From Gelatoporia subvermispora B (taxonomy: Eukaryota > Basidiomycota > Agaricomycetes > Polyporales > Gelatoporiaceae), in the NCBI GenBank assembly GCA_000320605.2, contig KB445791.1:328272-392271 (forward strand): a stretch of 64,000 bases of DNA. The letters are read 5' to 3'. A model generated the notes under the pieces. The model saw only the letters and a program-made list of their open reading frames with translations. It made no database searches and was not told the DNA's origin. A program made the translations under genes and the position numbers. Shown here piece by piece: positions 35,703-46,503 of this stretch (position 1 is the first letter of the stretch; each line of letters begins with the position of its first letter).

Positions 35703-37679
35703 ATGGCTATAGTCGCATCTAAAACTGTCCGCGGGACTTCTCTTACCGAACGGCTGCGCGGCCTCGATGCAAAACTTGTGGACATCGGCAAACGCGAGGA
35801 AGAGGCACGTAGCCTCCTGGAGTACATTCTCAGCAGAAAGCTTGCCCTGCAATCAGAACGTGCCGAAGTACATCGTCAGCTGGACCCTTTCAATTGGCTT
35901 CCTACCGAATTACTGGCGTATATTTTCCACGCCGTCTTGGAGTGCGAAAACATCAGCTGCATGGATGCTCTAGAGCGACCTTGGGTTTTTCATCAGCCCG
36001 TGGTACTCTCGCATGTATGTCGTCGCTGGCGCATCATCGCACTGTCGACGTCTCGTCTATGGTCTTCCGTGCTTGCCAATGACATGCCAAGTACCGAAGA
36101 GCTTTTGCAGCGCTCAGGTTGCTCTCCTGTGGACATCTTTTATTGCGACAGGCCGGAAGATGACCCTGCCGAGGCAACGAATATCCAAACTTTGGTGGCA
36201 TCTGTTTCTCCTCGTTGGCGTCGGCTCTACTGTCTCATGCGTTCACCCCGATCGGTCCTCCAATTGTTGTCCACTCTACGAAGCGACAGCCCTTTCCCTT
36301 TACTCGAGAATCTCTCGCTTCAGGTATATGGGATGTACATCGATTCTGAACGACCTGCTTTGGCCTCTCTCGTCTCGACGCAATGCCATTTTCCCACCCT
36401 CCACGATCTGTCACTATCGGGCATATCTCTGGACTACTTTCCCTTCACCCCCATGCCGACCCTCCAGAATCTCAGGCTCAACTATCCCGTCAAGGACGCG
36501 TTTCCACAAAATATTTTGCTACATATGTCAGCATTCTGGTCTTTGATGGCGCATGCTCCAAACCTGCGATCTCTCGTATTGAACGATGCCTCTCCTGTCT
36601 TAGATATTTCTGTCTTCGCTGACCTCGATCAGAACAAGCTGACGGACCAAAAATTCTGCTCGGAAGGCCAAGTCGTACATCCCATTGTTCTTCAACAACT
36701 GGACAAACTCGTCTGGTTCGGGGCTCCTCCTAAGGATCTGTGGTTTCTCTTCTACATTATTCGCATGCCGAGGATCACGAGACTAGACCTAATCCTCGAC
36801 CACTGCGTGGCGCGATGGCTTGCTAAATACACCGGCTACTACACATCTGTAGACACGACACGCTCAATGCACAACATTCCATCCGACCTTGTACTAGATT
36901 TCGACGAACTGGAATCCCTAATGCTCGTATATCGTGACAACGAAGGCGTCACTGTCGCACTAAAGAAGATGCGTTTTCCCACTCTGAAAGAGCTCGAAAT
37001 CGCTCGTCCGTCGCCCGATGATCTAGATCATTCTCTATTTCCTCGCCACGAGTCCATCTTCCGCGAGCCGCGCCTGCCTTCTCTGACGCATCTTACACTG
37101 CGCTGGGTCAACTTACAACCGGAAGAAGCGCGCACTATGCTGCAGTACATGCCGGCGCTCACCCACCTCACCCTCGAGGGCTGTGGATCCTCCGGGAAGC
37201 TCATTTGTCTCTTGTCAGGCGGCACGTGCACAGGAAAGCACCAGAATGTCTCGCGCAAATGGGTGTGTCCGAGGCTCGAAGAGCTGGTCATCGAGGACTC
37301 GCGAGACGTCAAGTTCAGGTGCCTGAGCCAGGTCCTGCGCGAGCGGAGGCACGCAGGAGAAGACCGGACGAAGAACGCCGCACTCGCCCTAGACGCTCTC
37401 AACGTGGATCAGAACTCGCCTCTTGCGCGGAAAATCAAGCCTCTTCGTCGCCGCGCACTTCAGACGTACCCGAACGGGAGTCCAGGTTCGCCGTTATCCA
37501 CAAACATCCTCGGGTTGCCCAGCAGTAGCACTGTCGCTGGCTGGGGCTCACATGAAATATCGCGGCCTAGAAAGCTTCTGTCTCTCCAGATACGAGAGTG
37601 TACACGTATCTCGGAGGTCGAGGCGATGTCATTAATGGGCGACGAGTGGGGCGTTGAGGAAGTCGTCTGGGAAGCCTGA
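35703..37679 (+). CDS. F-box protein with LRR-like C-terminal region
   Basis: A single 658-codon exon. A short coiled-coil (about residues 15-60, ERLRGLDAKLVDIGKREEEA) precedes the F-box at about 62-110: FNWLPTELLAYIF, then VVLSHVCRRWRIIALSTSRLW. Leucine-rich repeat-like segments follow (PTLHDLSLSGISLDYFPF, PNLRSLVL, LPSLTHLTLRWVNLQPEEA, MPALTHLTLEGCGS, PRLEELVIEDSRDVKFRCL). This is the architecture of the large Agaricomycete F-box family, thought to recruit substrates to SCF ubiquitin ligases through Skp1. The substrate is unknown. Lack of introns, in a window where nearly every other gene is interrupted, fits expansion of this family by retroposition or recent duplication (inference). Confidence 0.9.
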   Translation: MAIVASKTVRGTSLTERLRGLDAKLVDIGKREEEARSLLEYILSRKLALQSERAEVHRQLDPFNWLPTELLAYIFHAVLECENISCMDALERPWVFHQPVVLSHVCRRWRIIALSTSRLWSSVLANDMPSTEELLQRSGCSPVDIFYCDRPEDDPAEATNIQTLVASVSPRWRRLYCLMRSPRSVLQLLSTLRSDSPFPLLENLSLQVYGMYIDSERPALASLVSTQCHFPTLHDLSLSGISLDYFPFTPMPTLQNLRLNYPVKDAFPQNILLHMSAFWSLMAHAPNLRSLVLNDASPVLDISVFADLDQNKLTDQKFCSEGQVVHPIVLQQLDKLVWFGAPPKDLWFLFYIIRMPRITRLDLILDHCVARWLAKYTGYYTSVDTTRSMHNIPSDLVLDFDELESLMLVYRDNEGVTVALKKMRFPTLKELEIARPSPDDLDHSLFPRHESIFREPRLPSLTHLTLRWVNLQPEEARTMLQYMPALTHLTLEGCGSSGKLICLLSGGTCTGKHQNVSRKWVCPRLEELVIEDSRDVKFRCLSQVLRERRHAGEDRTKNAALALDALNVDQNSPLARKIKPLRRRALQTYPNGSPGSPLSTNILGLPSSSTVAGWGSHEISRPRKLLSLQIRECTRISEVEAMSLMGDEWGVEEVVWEA

Positions 37680-38457
37680 ACAATAGGTGTGCGTCTACCA
37701 GTTTTGAACTCGTCGATGATGGTGGATGGCTTATAATACGCTCTGTCTCAGTTAAGGTCCCGCATTCTTGCAATCTGGTGGCAATACTACATCTGTAGTT
37801 CCGCGCGATACCTCGTTTCTTCGGCGCCTCGTCTTATTCACAATTCACGGTGGATACCTAGTACTTCTGCACCTCTTTGGCCCCCACAGTTCTAGTCGCT
37901 CTGTGATATCTTGTTACTTCTGGAAAGCGTACCTTCTGCATCATTGTTCTCGCTCCATGATTGTATTGTTGTTTCTTGTACCCATTCTTATAAGTCTGCT
38001 TACAACTCCATTTAGCAAAAATTGTTAATCGGATTTCTGATATATGCCCCCGGGCTCATTCATAGTACGTGATCTTGCAGTTGGGATCATTCCTCACAAG
38101 GTGTAGATGTTGCTGGCACAAACGAACGTCATTCATCAATAATGCGGAATAAATGACATCGCGCGTCAGCGTGGAGGAAGATCGTCTTGGGAGCCGGATC
38201 GACAATAATGATTGCCTGACGTGGTGGGCTTTTCACTGCGGGGGATACATCATAGCAAGAGATTGTCCTTTGACACACGACATCGTAACTATAACGACAT
38301 AAGGTAATACGGGCAACGAAGAGTATACAAAGGTAGTCCTGGTATACTTCAATAGTCCGTCAGAACTGGAACGCAGCAGTCTTGTAACACACATCACTCG
38401 CCGACGTCAGAATTTTTAACGAAGTAGTCCATGGTCCAAATCGTGAAATTATATACC
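37680..38457. other. Intergenic between convergent F-box and Cys-rich protein genes
   Basis: About 780 bp between two converging genes; AT-rich, with stops in all frames. Expected to hold both 3' ends. No gene seen. Confidence 0.5.
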
Positions 38458-39358
38458 TCACGTGTGCTGGACCCTAAAACATTGTGCATTAGTCTCCGCT
38501 GGCCTCCTGAGGGGTATGAGGAACACTCACTGGATATACCAGCGCCCGTCACTGGCCACGCACAAGCCACCGTGAGCGTTCTGGGTAGACTGGCAGTTCC
38601 ATGCTATGTAGTAAACAAGGCTCGCCTGGAGACCCTGTCAGTGACTATGGAACATGGACGAAGAGACTGAAGCACACACCCAGTCGCTACGGCAGTAGGT
38701 CAAGCTGGAGTTGGTCTGGTCGAGGATGTAGGTCTGGCATGTGTTGTAAGTCATCACGATTTGGGAGGTGTTTGCCTGCGGACATGTCGCGACAGTCAGT
38801 TATCACCCATTCCAGCTGTCTCTGGCACGGAGACTCACCGCTGGGTCAAGTGTGAACAGTTGGCCTGCGAACGTCACCGATCAGTTTTACTTGATGGAGC
38901 AACAAGAATATAGAAACAGAACACATACCAACATTCTGGCTGTCGTACAGCAGGGCATCCTGAATAACATTGCAATCGTTCGGGTCCGGGCCGCCGCCAG
39001 AAGGCGTGAAACAGAAAGTTGTGCCTATATAGCGCACACATCCCACTTCCGTTCAATGTCGACGGAAATTGACACAGGGAACATACAACGCACATGCAGC
39101 TCCACAGACGTCGTTTTGGCGCCTGGTTAAGTCTGACTCTAACTCTGACGCCGTGCCAGCGCCAGCATCGCTCTGCAGGTTGTTCGAGCAGTAGACAGAC
39201 TCGACTTTGACATCATTGTTCACGCCGATGTAGTGCTCTGCGAGAGTCGTGCGGTCGGCACACTCAGCGGCAGGGCCAGAGCCAATGAGGGCCGCGGAAG
39301 CGCACAGAGCGAACGCGAGGGCGGAGCCGAACGCGAGCGAGTTGAACGGGGAACGCAT
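38458..39358 (-). CDS. Small secreted cysteine-rich protein, unknown function
   Basis: Six exons on the minus strand: 39358-39094, 39024-38929, 38864-38839, 38775-38680, 38625-38531 and 38473-38458 (197 aa). A clear signal peptide (hydrophobic stretch at about residues 8-25, after MRSPFNS) is followed by a mature chain with ten Cys: one near AECAD, one in VYCSN, three in VCGAACTTFCF, one in NDCNV, and one each in YNTCQTY, TYCRSDW, WNCQST and GLCVAS. The blocks DCNVIQDALLYDSQNVGQLF and GQLFTLDPA recur, as far as I recall, in basidiomycete secreted proteins of unknown function, but I cannot name a domain. All phases close; the last exon encodes only VQHT and stop. An effector-like or cell-wall role is possible but unproven. 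Divergent from the LPMO gene 1.6 kb away. Confidence 0.8.
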
Positions 39359-40978
39359 TGTTGTTCGTGGAAGTAGGCGAAAAAAGGGCGGTAGCAAGGT
39401 AACAGCGACATATCCACGAGCCAGCAGCAACTTTATACCGGCGACCCTCCAGCCCCACCTGACTCGGAGCACGGTGCACTCATTAGACTAGACCAATCTC
39501 TACCCGTCTCTTTTGCACATGCACCTTCGGCTTGTCGGAGACGCGTCCGTGATCCGTACTGCGGGTGGAATGAGCCAAGGCATTCAGCCATCTTGGTCGA
39601 GTTCTCTGGTCGAGTATCTGGGGCACGTTGCTAGGATCCACGAGCCAGCATGGGGTGGGCTCCGAGTGTCCAGCTGCCTGCAAGCGGAACCACAAGGACG
39701 CGGGCAGGCGCGCTGATCCAACTGCGCCAGGTGACCTCAGCATTTGACTTACATAAGCAGGCCCAGTGCAGAGCGGCGATATTGGCCGACGCCTGGAAGA
39801 GGTGTCGTCTTAGGCGGCGAGACGAGGCCGATGGTGACGAAGGAGCTGTCATGAGAGGTCGAAATCACCGCGGCAGGGAGGGAGCGGATGGTCTAAAATC
39901 GACCTCTTCCGCCGGGTGTGGCCGCAGCGGGTCAGAGAGCTAGCATTTGAATAACATTTGTCCACCTGCCAATCGAGCTCTTGGTCTGGTCTCCTGGTTG
40001 TCGTTCGGTTTGATTTAGGAGTTGAGATGATAGTAGGACTTGAGCAGTCTCTACTACGGCAAATATTAGAGCAACGAGGATTGCATGCGACACTACTGCG
40101 GATGGCATTGCCAGAAGCATGGAAGGCGACGAACGTTGACGGACGCAGCTAATCCTTCTGAGGAAATTCAGTGACCCCGTAAGCTGTCTTGGTCGAGAGA
40201 GATCGCTGTACAAGAATGTCCTGGTTGCCAGATCGCTAGGCTCGCGGATATAGAGCGCTACAGACCGACGTAGTGATTCGACCAAGCGTCTCGGTGATTA
40301 GCGCAGATTTTTCTCCGTCTCGAAGGTCGATGATGCTCGAGTGAGCTACAACCTTTTGCAAGGAATAACGCAGAACCGAGGAAAGTGAGAATCCTTCGCA
40401 GGGTCCGAGTAATGCCAAAACAACATGTTGCACATGTCCGCCACAGCCAGAGCGAGGTGAGCCAACCGGGAAGATACGGTCCATATACAGCGTTGAACAA
40501 GATTGCTTTGGCGTTGCTTTGCACAACAAGAGCGCGAGGGAGCCACGCTTAGGGATGTACAGCCTTGAGGCTCGTTCATCAATTGTGTGATGTCGAACAA
40601 TGGCAAAACGCAAACGGACATTTGTGCACGTTTTACGGGCATTGAAGAGCAGATTAAAACTCCGAAATGATTCCATTAGATTTCGGGTAACAGCAAAGGC
40701 TTATGTGCCTCGAGCCGGGCTGTGCCGAGAATAAGAAAGCAATAATAGGGAATACAATTGTGCCTGCAGGATCAAAGGCCAAATTAGCATGCTGTACGGC
40801 CGTTCGGTTCGCGGCTGAGAACATGATATAAAACGGCCACAACTGCCGAACGCATCTTCCACCCCCCTTCATCCCTTCCTCCTCCCCCTTGACGATCTCT
40901 TGCTCTTGACGGTCTCGCCGACGCGCTCTCTTTTGATAATTGCCGTTCTTTGCTATCCAATACCGATTTCAAGCAAGC
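39359..40978. other. Intergenic between divergent secreted-protein genes
   Basis: 1.6 kb shared upstream region of the Cys-rich secreted protein and the LPMO. No convincing exon. A minus-strand frame at 40676-40236 (146 codons) has no recognisable content. Confidence 0.45.
40825..40833 (+). promoter_or_regulatory. TATA-like box of the LPMO gene
   Basis: GATATAAAA lies about 150 bp upstream of the LPMO ATG, followed by a pyrimidine-rich stretch (40855-40895) typical of transcription starts of highly expressed fungal genes. The position is reasonable; use is not shown. Confidence 0.45.
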
Positions 40979-42433
40979 ATGAATCGTCTATCCGCTCTCT
41001 TCATCTCCTTCCTCGCGGTGGCACCTTACGTTTCTGCCCACGGTTTCCTGGGTCAGATTAGTGTCGATGGCACGCCCTACCGGGGTAACCTTCCCGGGAA
41101 GAACCAGGGTGAGTTTCTGGTATCTGTGGCGAGCTTTGCCTTGGGCGCGCTCTATGGACGCGTAAGACGGACTACGGGTGTCTGGGGAACTGGGATGTGT
41201 TATTTTCGGGCAATTGAAGAGCTCTCGTCTGGAGTCCAGACAAACCTGCCGATTGCAGGCATTTGGTGTTCGCTCTTGGCACCTCGGATCAAAAAAATTT
41301 AGGCTATGATTGCTCTGTGACGCGACGAAGCTACTCGATTTCAGTCTTGACCGGCGTATGGACGGATGGATATTGAAACATGATCTCCTCCAGGTTCCAG
41401 CCCAATTCGCATGGTTTCGGATATCAGCCCGGTCAAGGGCACCGGTAACCCCGATATTACCTGTGGTCTGAGCGCGCAGCCCGCCGCTCTTACCGTTCCG
41501 GCGAACCCGGGCAGCAACATTACCTTCCAGTGGGAGGGTGGTCAGGACGGTGGTTCGGACGTACGTAGTGTTCTCTTCGTTCTTCGAACTAACAAAGATA
41601 GCTCAACATTTACTCGATAGTGGCCACACAATGTTGGTCCGCTCATGACCTACATGGCATCCTGTGGTTCCACCGACTGCTCTAACTTCAACGCGAGCGG
41701 TGCCAAATGGTTCAAGGTCGCGCAGTCCGGCCAGAAGCCCGGTGGTTCTACTTGGTACCAGGCAGACATCATGCAGGGCGACAGCTACAGCGTCACGCTC
41801 GACCAGAACCTTGCCCCCGGTGGCTATCTGATCCGCAACGAGGTGAGCTCGCAACGCGTTGCAGCGGCGGGTCAGCTCTAACTATCATCGTTGCAGATCA
41901 TCTCGCTTCAGTTAGCCACCTCGCAGGGCGGTGCCGAGTTCTACCCCGCCTGCGCGCAGCTCAACATCGGCGGCAGCGGTAACGGCCAGCCCCAGTCGAC
42001 CGTGTCGTTCCCTGGTGCCTACAGCGACACCGACCCTGGCATCTTCACCCCGAACGTCTACAACCCCGGCTTCGTCTACCAGTTCCCGGGCCCCGCGCTC
42101 TCGAACCTGCAGGCTGTGTCGTTCGACACCACGCCCGCCGTGTCTATTGACGCCAACTTTGCCTCGGGCGTCGCTGCCCCGAGCGCTGCCCCCTCCACCG
42201 CCGCCGCACAATCCTCCGCGCCCGCTGCAGCACCGTCCTCTGCTGCGCCCGCGCCCGCACCTACGTCTTCGGCTGCTGCCGCACCCGCGTCCTCTGCTGC
42301 ACCCGTCTCAGGCTCGTCCACCGCGTCTGCGTCGAGCGCGAAAGGCTCGTGCAGGGTGCGCGCCAAGGCGAACGCCACGAACCCCGACCGCCGGCGTCAC
42401 TTCTCACGCGCGACCCGGCGCACGTCCCACTAA
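40979..42433 (+). CDS. AA9 lytic polysaccharide monooxygenase (secreted)
   Basis: Four exons: 40979-41108, 41394-41560, 41621-41842 and 41897-42433 (351 aa). Copper enzymes of this family oxidatively cleave cellulose and related glucans outside the cell. The signal peptide ends at VSA, so His21 of the precursor (AHGFLGQI) becomes the N-terminal copper ligand. The second ligand is in WPHNVGPLMTYMASC. The axial region GGAEFYPACAQLNI has the conserved Gln/Tyr pair context, and NPDITCGLSAQ is typical AA9. The catalytic domain is followed by about 85 residues rich in Ala, Ser and Pro, then a short Arg/Lys-rich end. There is no CBM1. The first intron is 285 nt, long for this window, but no conserved residues are missing across it. 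Confidence 0.92.
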
Positions 42434-43398
42434 CGCCCCATCCCCGCCATCTAGGCCTTCGTGGCGCTCCACTTCTCGTGTTTCTGCTGTTTATTCTTTT
42501 TTTTCGGGCGCGACGTGCGCGCTGGTGCTGGCACCGGCGCATGGTCACTTCCGCCCTCCTATCTGTCACCATCTCGTGCACTGCTGAATGCAATGTGACC
42601 CGTCGCGATCGAGTCGCCCGGGTCTCGCTCGCTCATCGCTGGTTTGATGCAGGTTGTAGTACATGTCTATCTGTAGCTGATAGCTGGTCGTCGCTATGTA
42701 AATGTTAACGTTATGCAATGCAATGCAATGCTACGCATTCCCATGATTATTACTTGGTGAACTTGGTGACGGCCGCCGGGAGGTTGGAGCGGGGTATGAT
42801 TGAGGCGGGAGCAATAAGCTGGAGCGATCATGTTGCCTGATTTGGAGGCACCGCCGGTGAGATCGTGATCTTTGCGCCTTGTTACCTTCTCACGTTCCAG
42901 TACAGGTAAGTTCTCTCGTTCGCGGCGTTAATCCTATCATCGCCGCAACCTCTACATATGACTCTTGAAGGTTTGCATCATTCTTAGAGGTTTGCATCAT
43001 TTGTTAGTTTTCATTTCGTTATTCCTGCCTTCACTTGCAGGTGGATGGCGGTTGGGTTTGCAAAAGCCCTGCCAAGGCCCTTCCTACACGGAAGTATCGG
43101 TGCGTACCACTGGCCTATGAAGTTAATGCGACGGCACGTGAGTGCGGATGCAGAGTGGTCGGCTGGACCATACTGAATTCCCGGAATAACCAAGTCAAAC
43201 ATCCAATCTGGTAACTCCGGAATAGTGTTCCAGTCGAACCGACCCGATCGTATACAGGGGTCTCTCTGGAGCGGTGACATACGTTGCGGAATTGCTATAC
43301 GAGGCAAGTTACACTCAGGTGGTCATGAACGGTATGTGTAGGTTATTAGAGCGGTGCTCTCGGTCTGGACTCAAAGCACAACTCTCCGCTGATCCACC
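42434..43398. other. Intergenic between LPMO and Zn2Cys6 genes
   Basis: About 965 bp: LPMO 3' UTR, a short pentanucleotide repeat near 42713, and the upstream region of the Zn2Cys6 factor. No gene seen. Confidence 0.45.
42713..42732 (+). repeat. Short tandem repeat (ATGCA)4
   Basis: Four consecutive copies of the pentamer ATGCA (written ATGCAATGCA and so on) in the LPMO 3' flank. A microsatellite, probably without function. Confidence 0.8.
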
Positions 43399-45010
43399 AT
43401 GTCTAACACCATGTCTCACATGCCCCACATGTCCCACCCCCTTGTCTTTGACGATTACGATCCATCCAAGACACACATGCCTTACGACCTGTCGCTGGCG
43501 AACGGTCTGAGACATTTGGATCCATCGCTTCCGCTCTACGCTGGTCTCGACACCTTCACCTTCGGTAACCAGGTGCCTCCGGAGTCTTACGGCTTTGCTG
43601 GCCAACCGCCTTCGATGTTCTACCCCGACCTGTACTTGCAGGACAATACGGTCGTCTACGAGACTCCAGCACCTGCGCACACACATGCCCCAGCGCCACC
43701 GACACAACACCACCACGTCCAGCAGCTCCAACACGCACCCGAGATGCTCTACCAATCGCACAGCGTCGCACCGACCGAGACGTTCCATGTGCCGGCGACT
43801 CTTCCCCCCATGCGACACAGCATGCCCTCGATATATTCGACCCCCGGCTGTGCGCCCCCTGTGCACTCTTCGAACACATCCCGCTCGCTGCCTGACACAT
43901 CAGCCGCTGTGCCGCCGTCGTGGTCGCTATCCGGCTCCCTCGACCCCACCACCGGAGTCTTCCAGCGTGCGCCGGAACACCCCCGCCTGCGCACTGCCCA
44001 GGCTTGCGAGAAGTGTCGTATTCGTAAAGCGAAGGTAATTATTTGCTGCTGTCCCCTGGCGTAGTCATGGAGCTAACACTGCTACAGTGCAGCGGCGATC
44101 GTCCTTCGTGCGCTCGCTGCGTCGGGCGGGGCCTCATCTGCGAATACGCTGTGGAGCGCAAGATGCGTGGGCCCAACAAGGCCAAGCGCCAAGGCATCGC
44201 CCCGGAGCGCCGCTCGTCGGTCGTCTCGTCGGATTCGGGTTCGGACGACATCCGCGGATTCGAATCGTCAGACATCCCGCCCGCCGTAATCGCAACGGCG
44301 CCCTCTCCGCCGCAACGCTCCGCCGTTGCACCTACGCAACTGCCCCCTTCCCCCGCTGGGCACTCTGGCATATCGATGATGACCGCACCCAGCGGTAGTC
44401 TCTCGCCGCGCCGCCGTTTGCGCCCGCCGCCGATCGACCTTGGCTCCGCCGGCAGCCTCTTCTCCAGCGTGCAGCCCGACTTCATGAAGCAACCGATGTA
44501 CGAGGCGGGCTTACCGGATTTCTACGCGGATCGCCGTGCGTCGCTGCCGGCGTACCTCCTCGAGTCATATTCGCGCGTCGCGCTCGACAACGACGACACT
44601 GCACTCCTCTCTGGTCGCAGGTACGTCTGTTATCTCACCTCTCACATCGAGCAGTAGCCAACCTGGGTGTGGATAGTACTGGCTCACGAGAATCGTTCGT
44701 GAGCGACGGGTCATCCCCCGCTGACGGTTTCTCCGTCTCCTCCCTCCCCCGTTCCGAATCGTCTGGCCCGTCCGAGCGCGCGCCCCCGACGCCCCTCGAG
44801 CTGCCAAGTAGCATGTACGACGGCCGTGAAGATTTGCTCTACCCGCCCCTGGACGTGCACTCCGACTTCCTCGCGTTCAACCACGGCGTGTCACCAGTAG
44901 AGACTGCGCATGACCCCATGCAGTCGCTGAGTGACATGGACACTATTACTCCGAAGGCGCGGGAGGAGAGGCCGTTTGATGAGCAGCACCAGCAAGTGCT
45001 TTCGCAATGA
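43399..45010 (+). CDS. Zn2Cys6 (Gal4-type) transcription factor
   Basis: Three exons: 43399-44034, 44088-44620 and 44677-45010 (500 aa). The zinc cluster sits mid-protein with spacing CX2CX6CX6CX2CX6C (Cys203, 206, 213, 220, 223, 230: ACEKCRIRKAKC then DRPSCARCVGRGLIC); an intron falls just before the third Cys, a position common in such genes. A basic segment follows (ERKMRGPNKAKRQ). The ~200 residues before it are rich in His, Pro and Ser, and the region after it is Ser/Pro-rich. No fungal-specific TF middle homology domain is visible. The last splice was fixed by phase; the acceptor at 44676 is the only one that keeps the downstream 110 codons open. Downstream of the LPMO, but no regulatory link can be claimed. 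Confidence 0.9.
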
Positions 45011-46503
45011 TTTACCCCCTCTGTAATTGTTAGATGTATACTATCCGTACGCTGTTGTATGTATGTATCATAACTCTTTCATAATCGTGCTCTCCAAACC
45101 ACATCCTCTACAATTCATACCATTCCTTCGTCTACATCGCATCCAATAGATTTTCTTCATACCAGCATCCTGCCTGAGCGAGCGCGTAAAGCCTGATGCT
45201 AGACGATCTTGCGTGCCTCAACGATCAGACCGGCGATCAGTCTAGATCCAGGCGGAAGCACTTGTCAGTTTACCCCACGATTGTGGAGTCACATTTGTGG
45301 AGCAGGGTCTAAAGTGCGGCATCCGCTACCGTGCGAATCGGACTCCGCGAGCTTGCCCCACAGTACTGGCCGAGATGGCCGCCATCGCCGCGACAGGAGT
45401 GAGCCTGCGGATTGGCTGCTTGGCGAACTGGTGTGGCCGAGAGATCCCCGATTCCCCACACGAGACGATGGTGGGATGTACGAGATCCACTAGCGAAACG
45501 AAAGTGGTGCTGCCCGATGCAGCGGTCCCGCAGGCAAGTTCAATTAACGTAGTAGCATAGGTGCCGCCCGTGACATGCCACTACTGTGTGTGCGCCGTAC
45601 GTGCTCGGACAATTTTGTGGGTCGCTTGCTCTCGGCAGCCTTGGCCCTCTCGATCGTAATCCTGCGACATGCGACGTTCGCTGTGCACGGGAGCGCACCA
45701 ACCGATCCCACCTGTGCTACGTGTAGAAACCCGTGTAGAGCAGGTTCCCAAAACCTGAATGTGCTGTCAAGAAAATTATTCGCTGCGAGCTACAGACAAT
45801 ACGCGGCGGATCCTGCGCGTCATAGGGTCATCCGCAGACTTTGCTCCAGCCCGTTGATGCCATGATCCATGCTGGAGCATACCACGGAAGACTCCATTTG
45901 AGACCTGAGGGATGGGGAGCAATATCAGGGAGGTGGCGTCTAGATGCGCTGAATCAAGTGAGCCCTCGAGCGCCATGCCAGGAACCCGGAAGCAGGGTGC
46001 TTCCGATCGCCGTTGGCTCATTTTTCCGTCCATCTTTGCGCCGGAAGCCACTTTCAACGGGTCCACGATGTCCCGAGCGAGTCAGAGACAATCAAAGTAT
46101 GAAGTAGTCTCGCGTGAGGTAGATGTTGATGAATGTAACAGAATATTGGGTAATACTGTGAGGGCCAGAACAGAAGACATGTCTAGCGACATCGAGATGC
46201 AGTGGATGTCGAACGGCTATGCTAAAGGAACCTAATTATGATGCTCTTGCTAGTTGCCTTTCCCGCACACCGGACAGTGAGCGCACCAGAGCGGACCATT
46301 AGCATCACGACACGCACCCGGAGCCTCGTCAATCATCAGCGTTTACTTCGCACGCTCGGTAGGAAAGTCCAAATTCAACAAAGCCCGAAGTTAGACAATG
46401 AGATGATGAGTCATTCGCGAGTCAATTTAGGTCAGATTGGTCGCAGCTTTGGAGAAATCAATAAGATAATGCAAGTCTAGCAGCGGTGTGATACAACGAA
46501 CGA
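45011..46503. other. Intergenic between convergent Zn2Cys6 and Ssz1 genes
   Basis: 1.5 kb. Short frames on both strands without recognisable content; no gene called. Confidence 0.45.
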
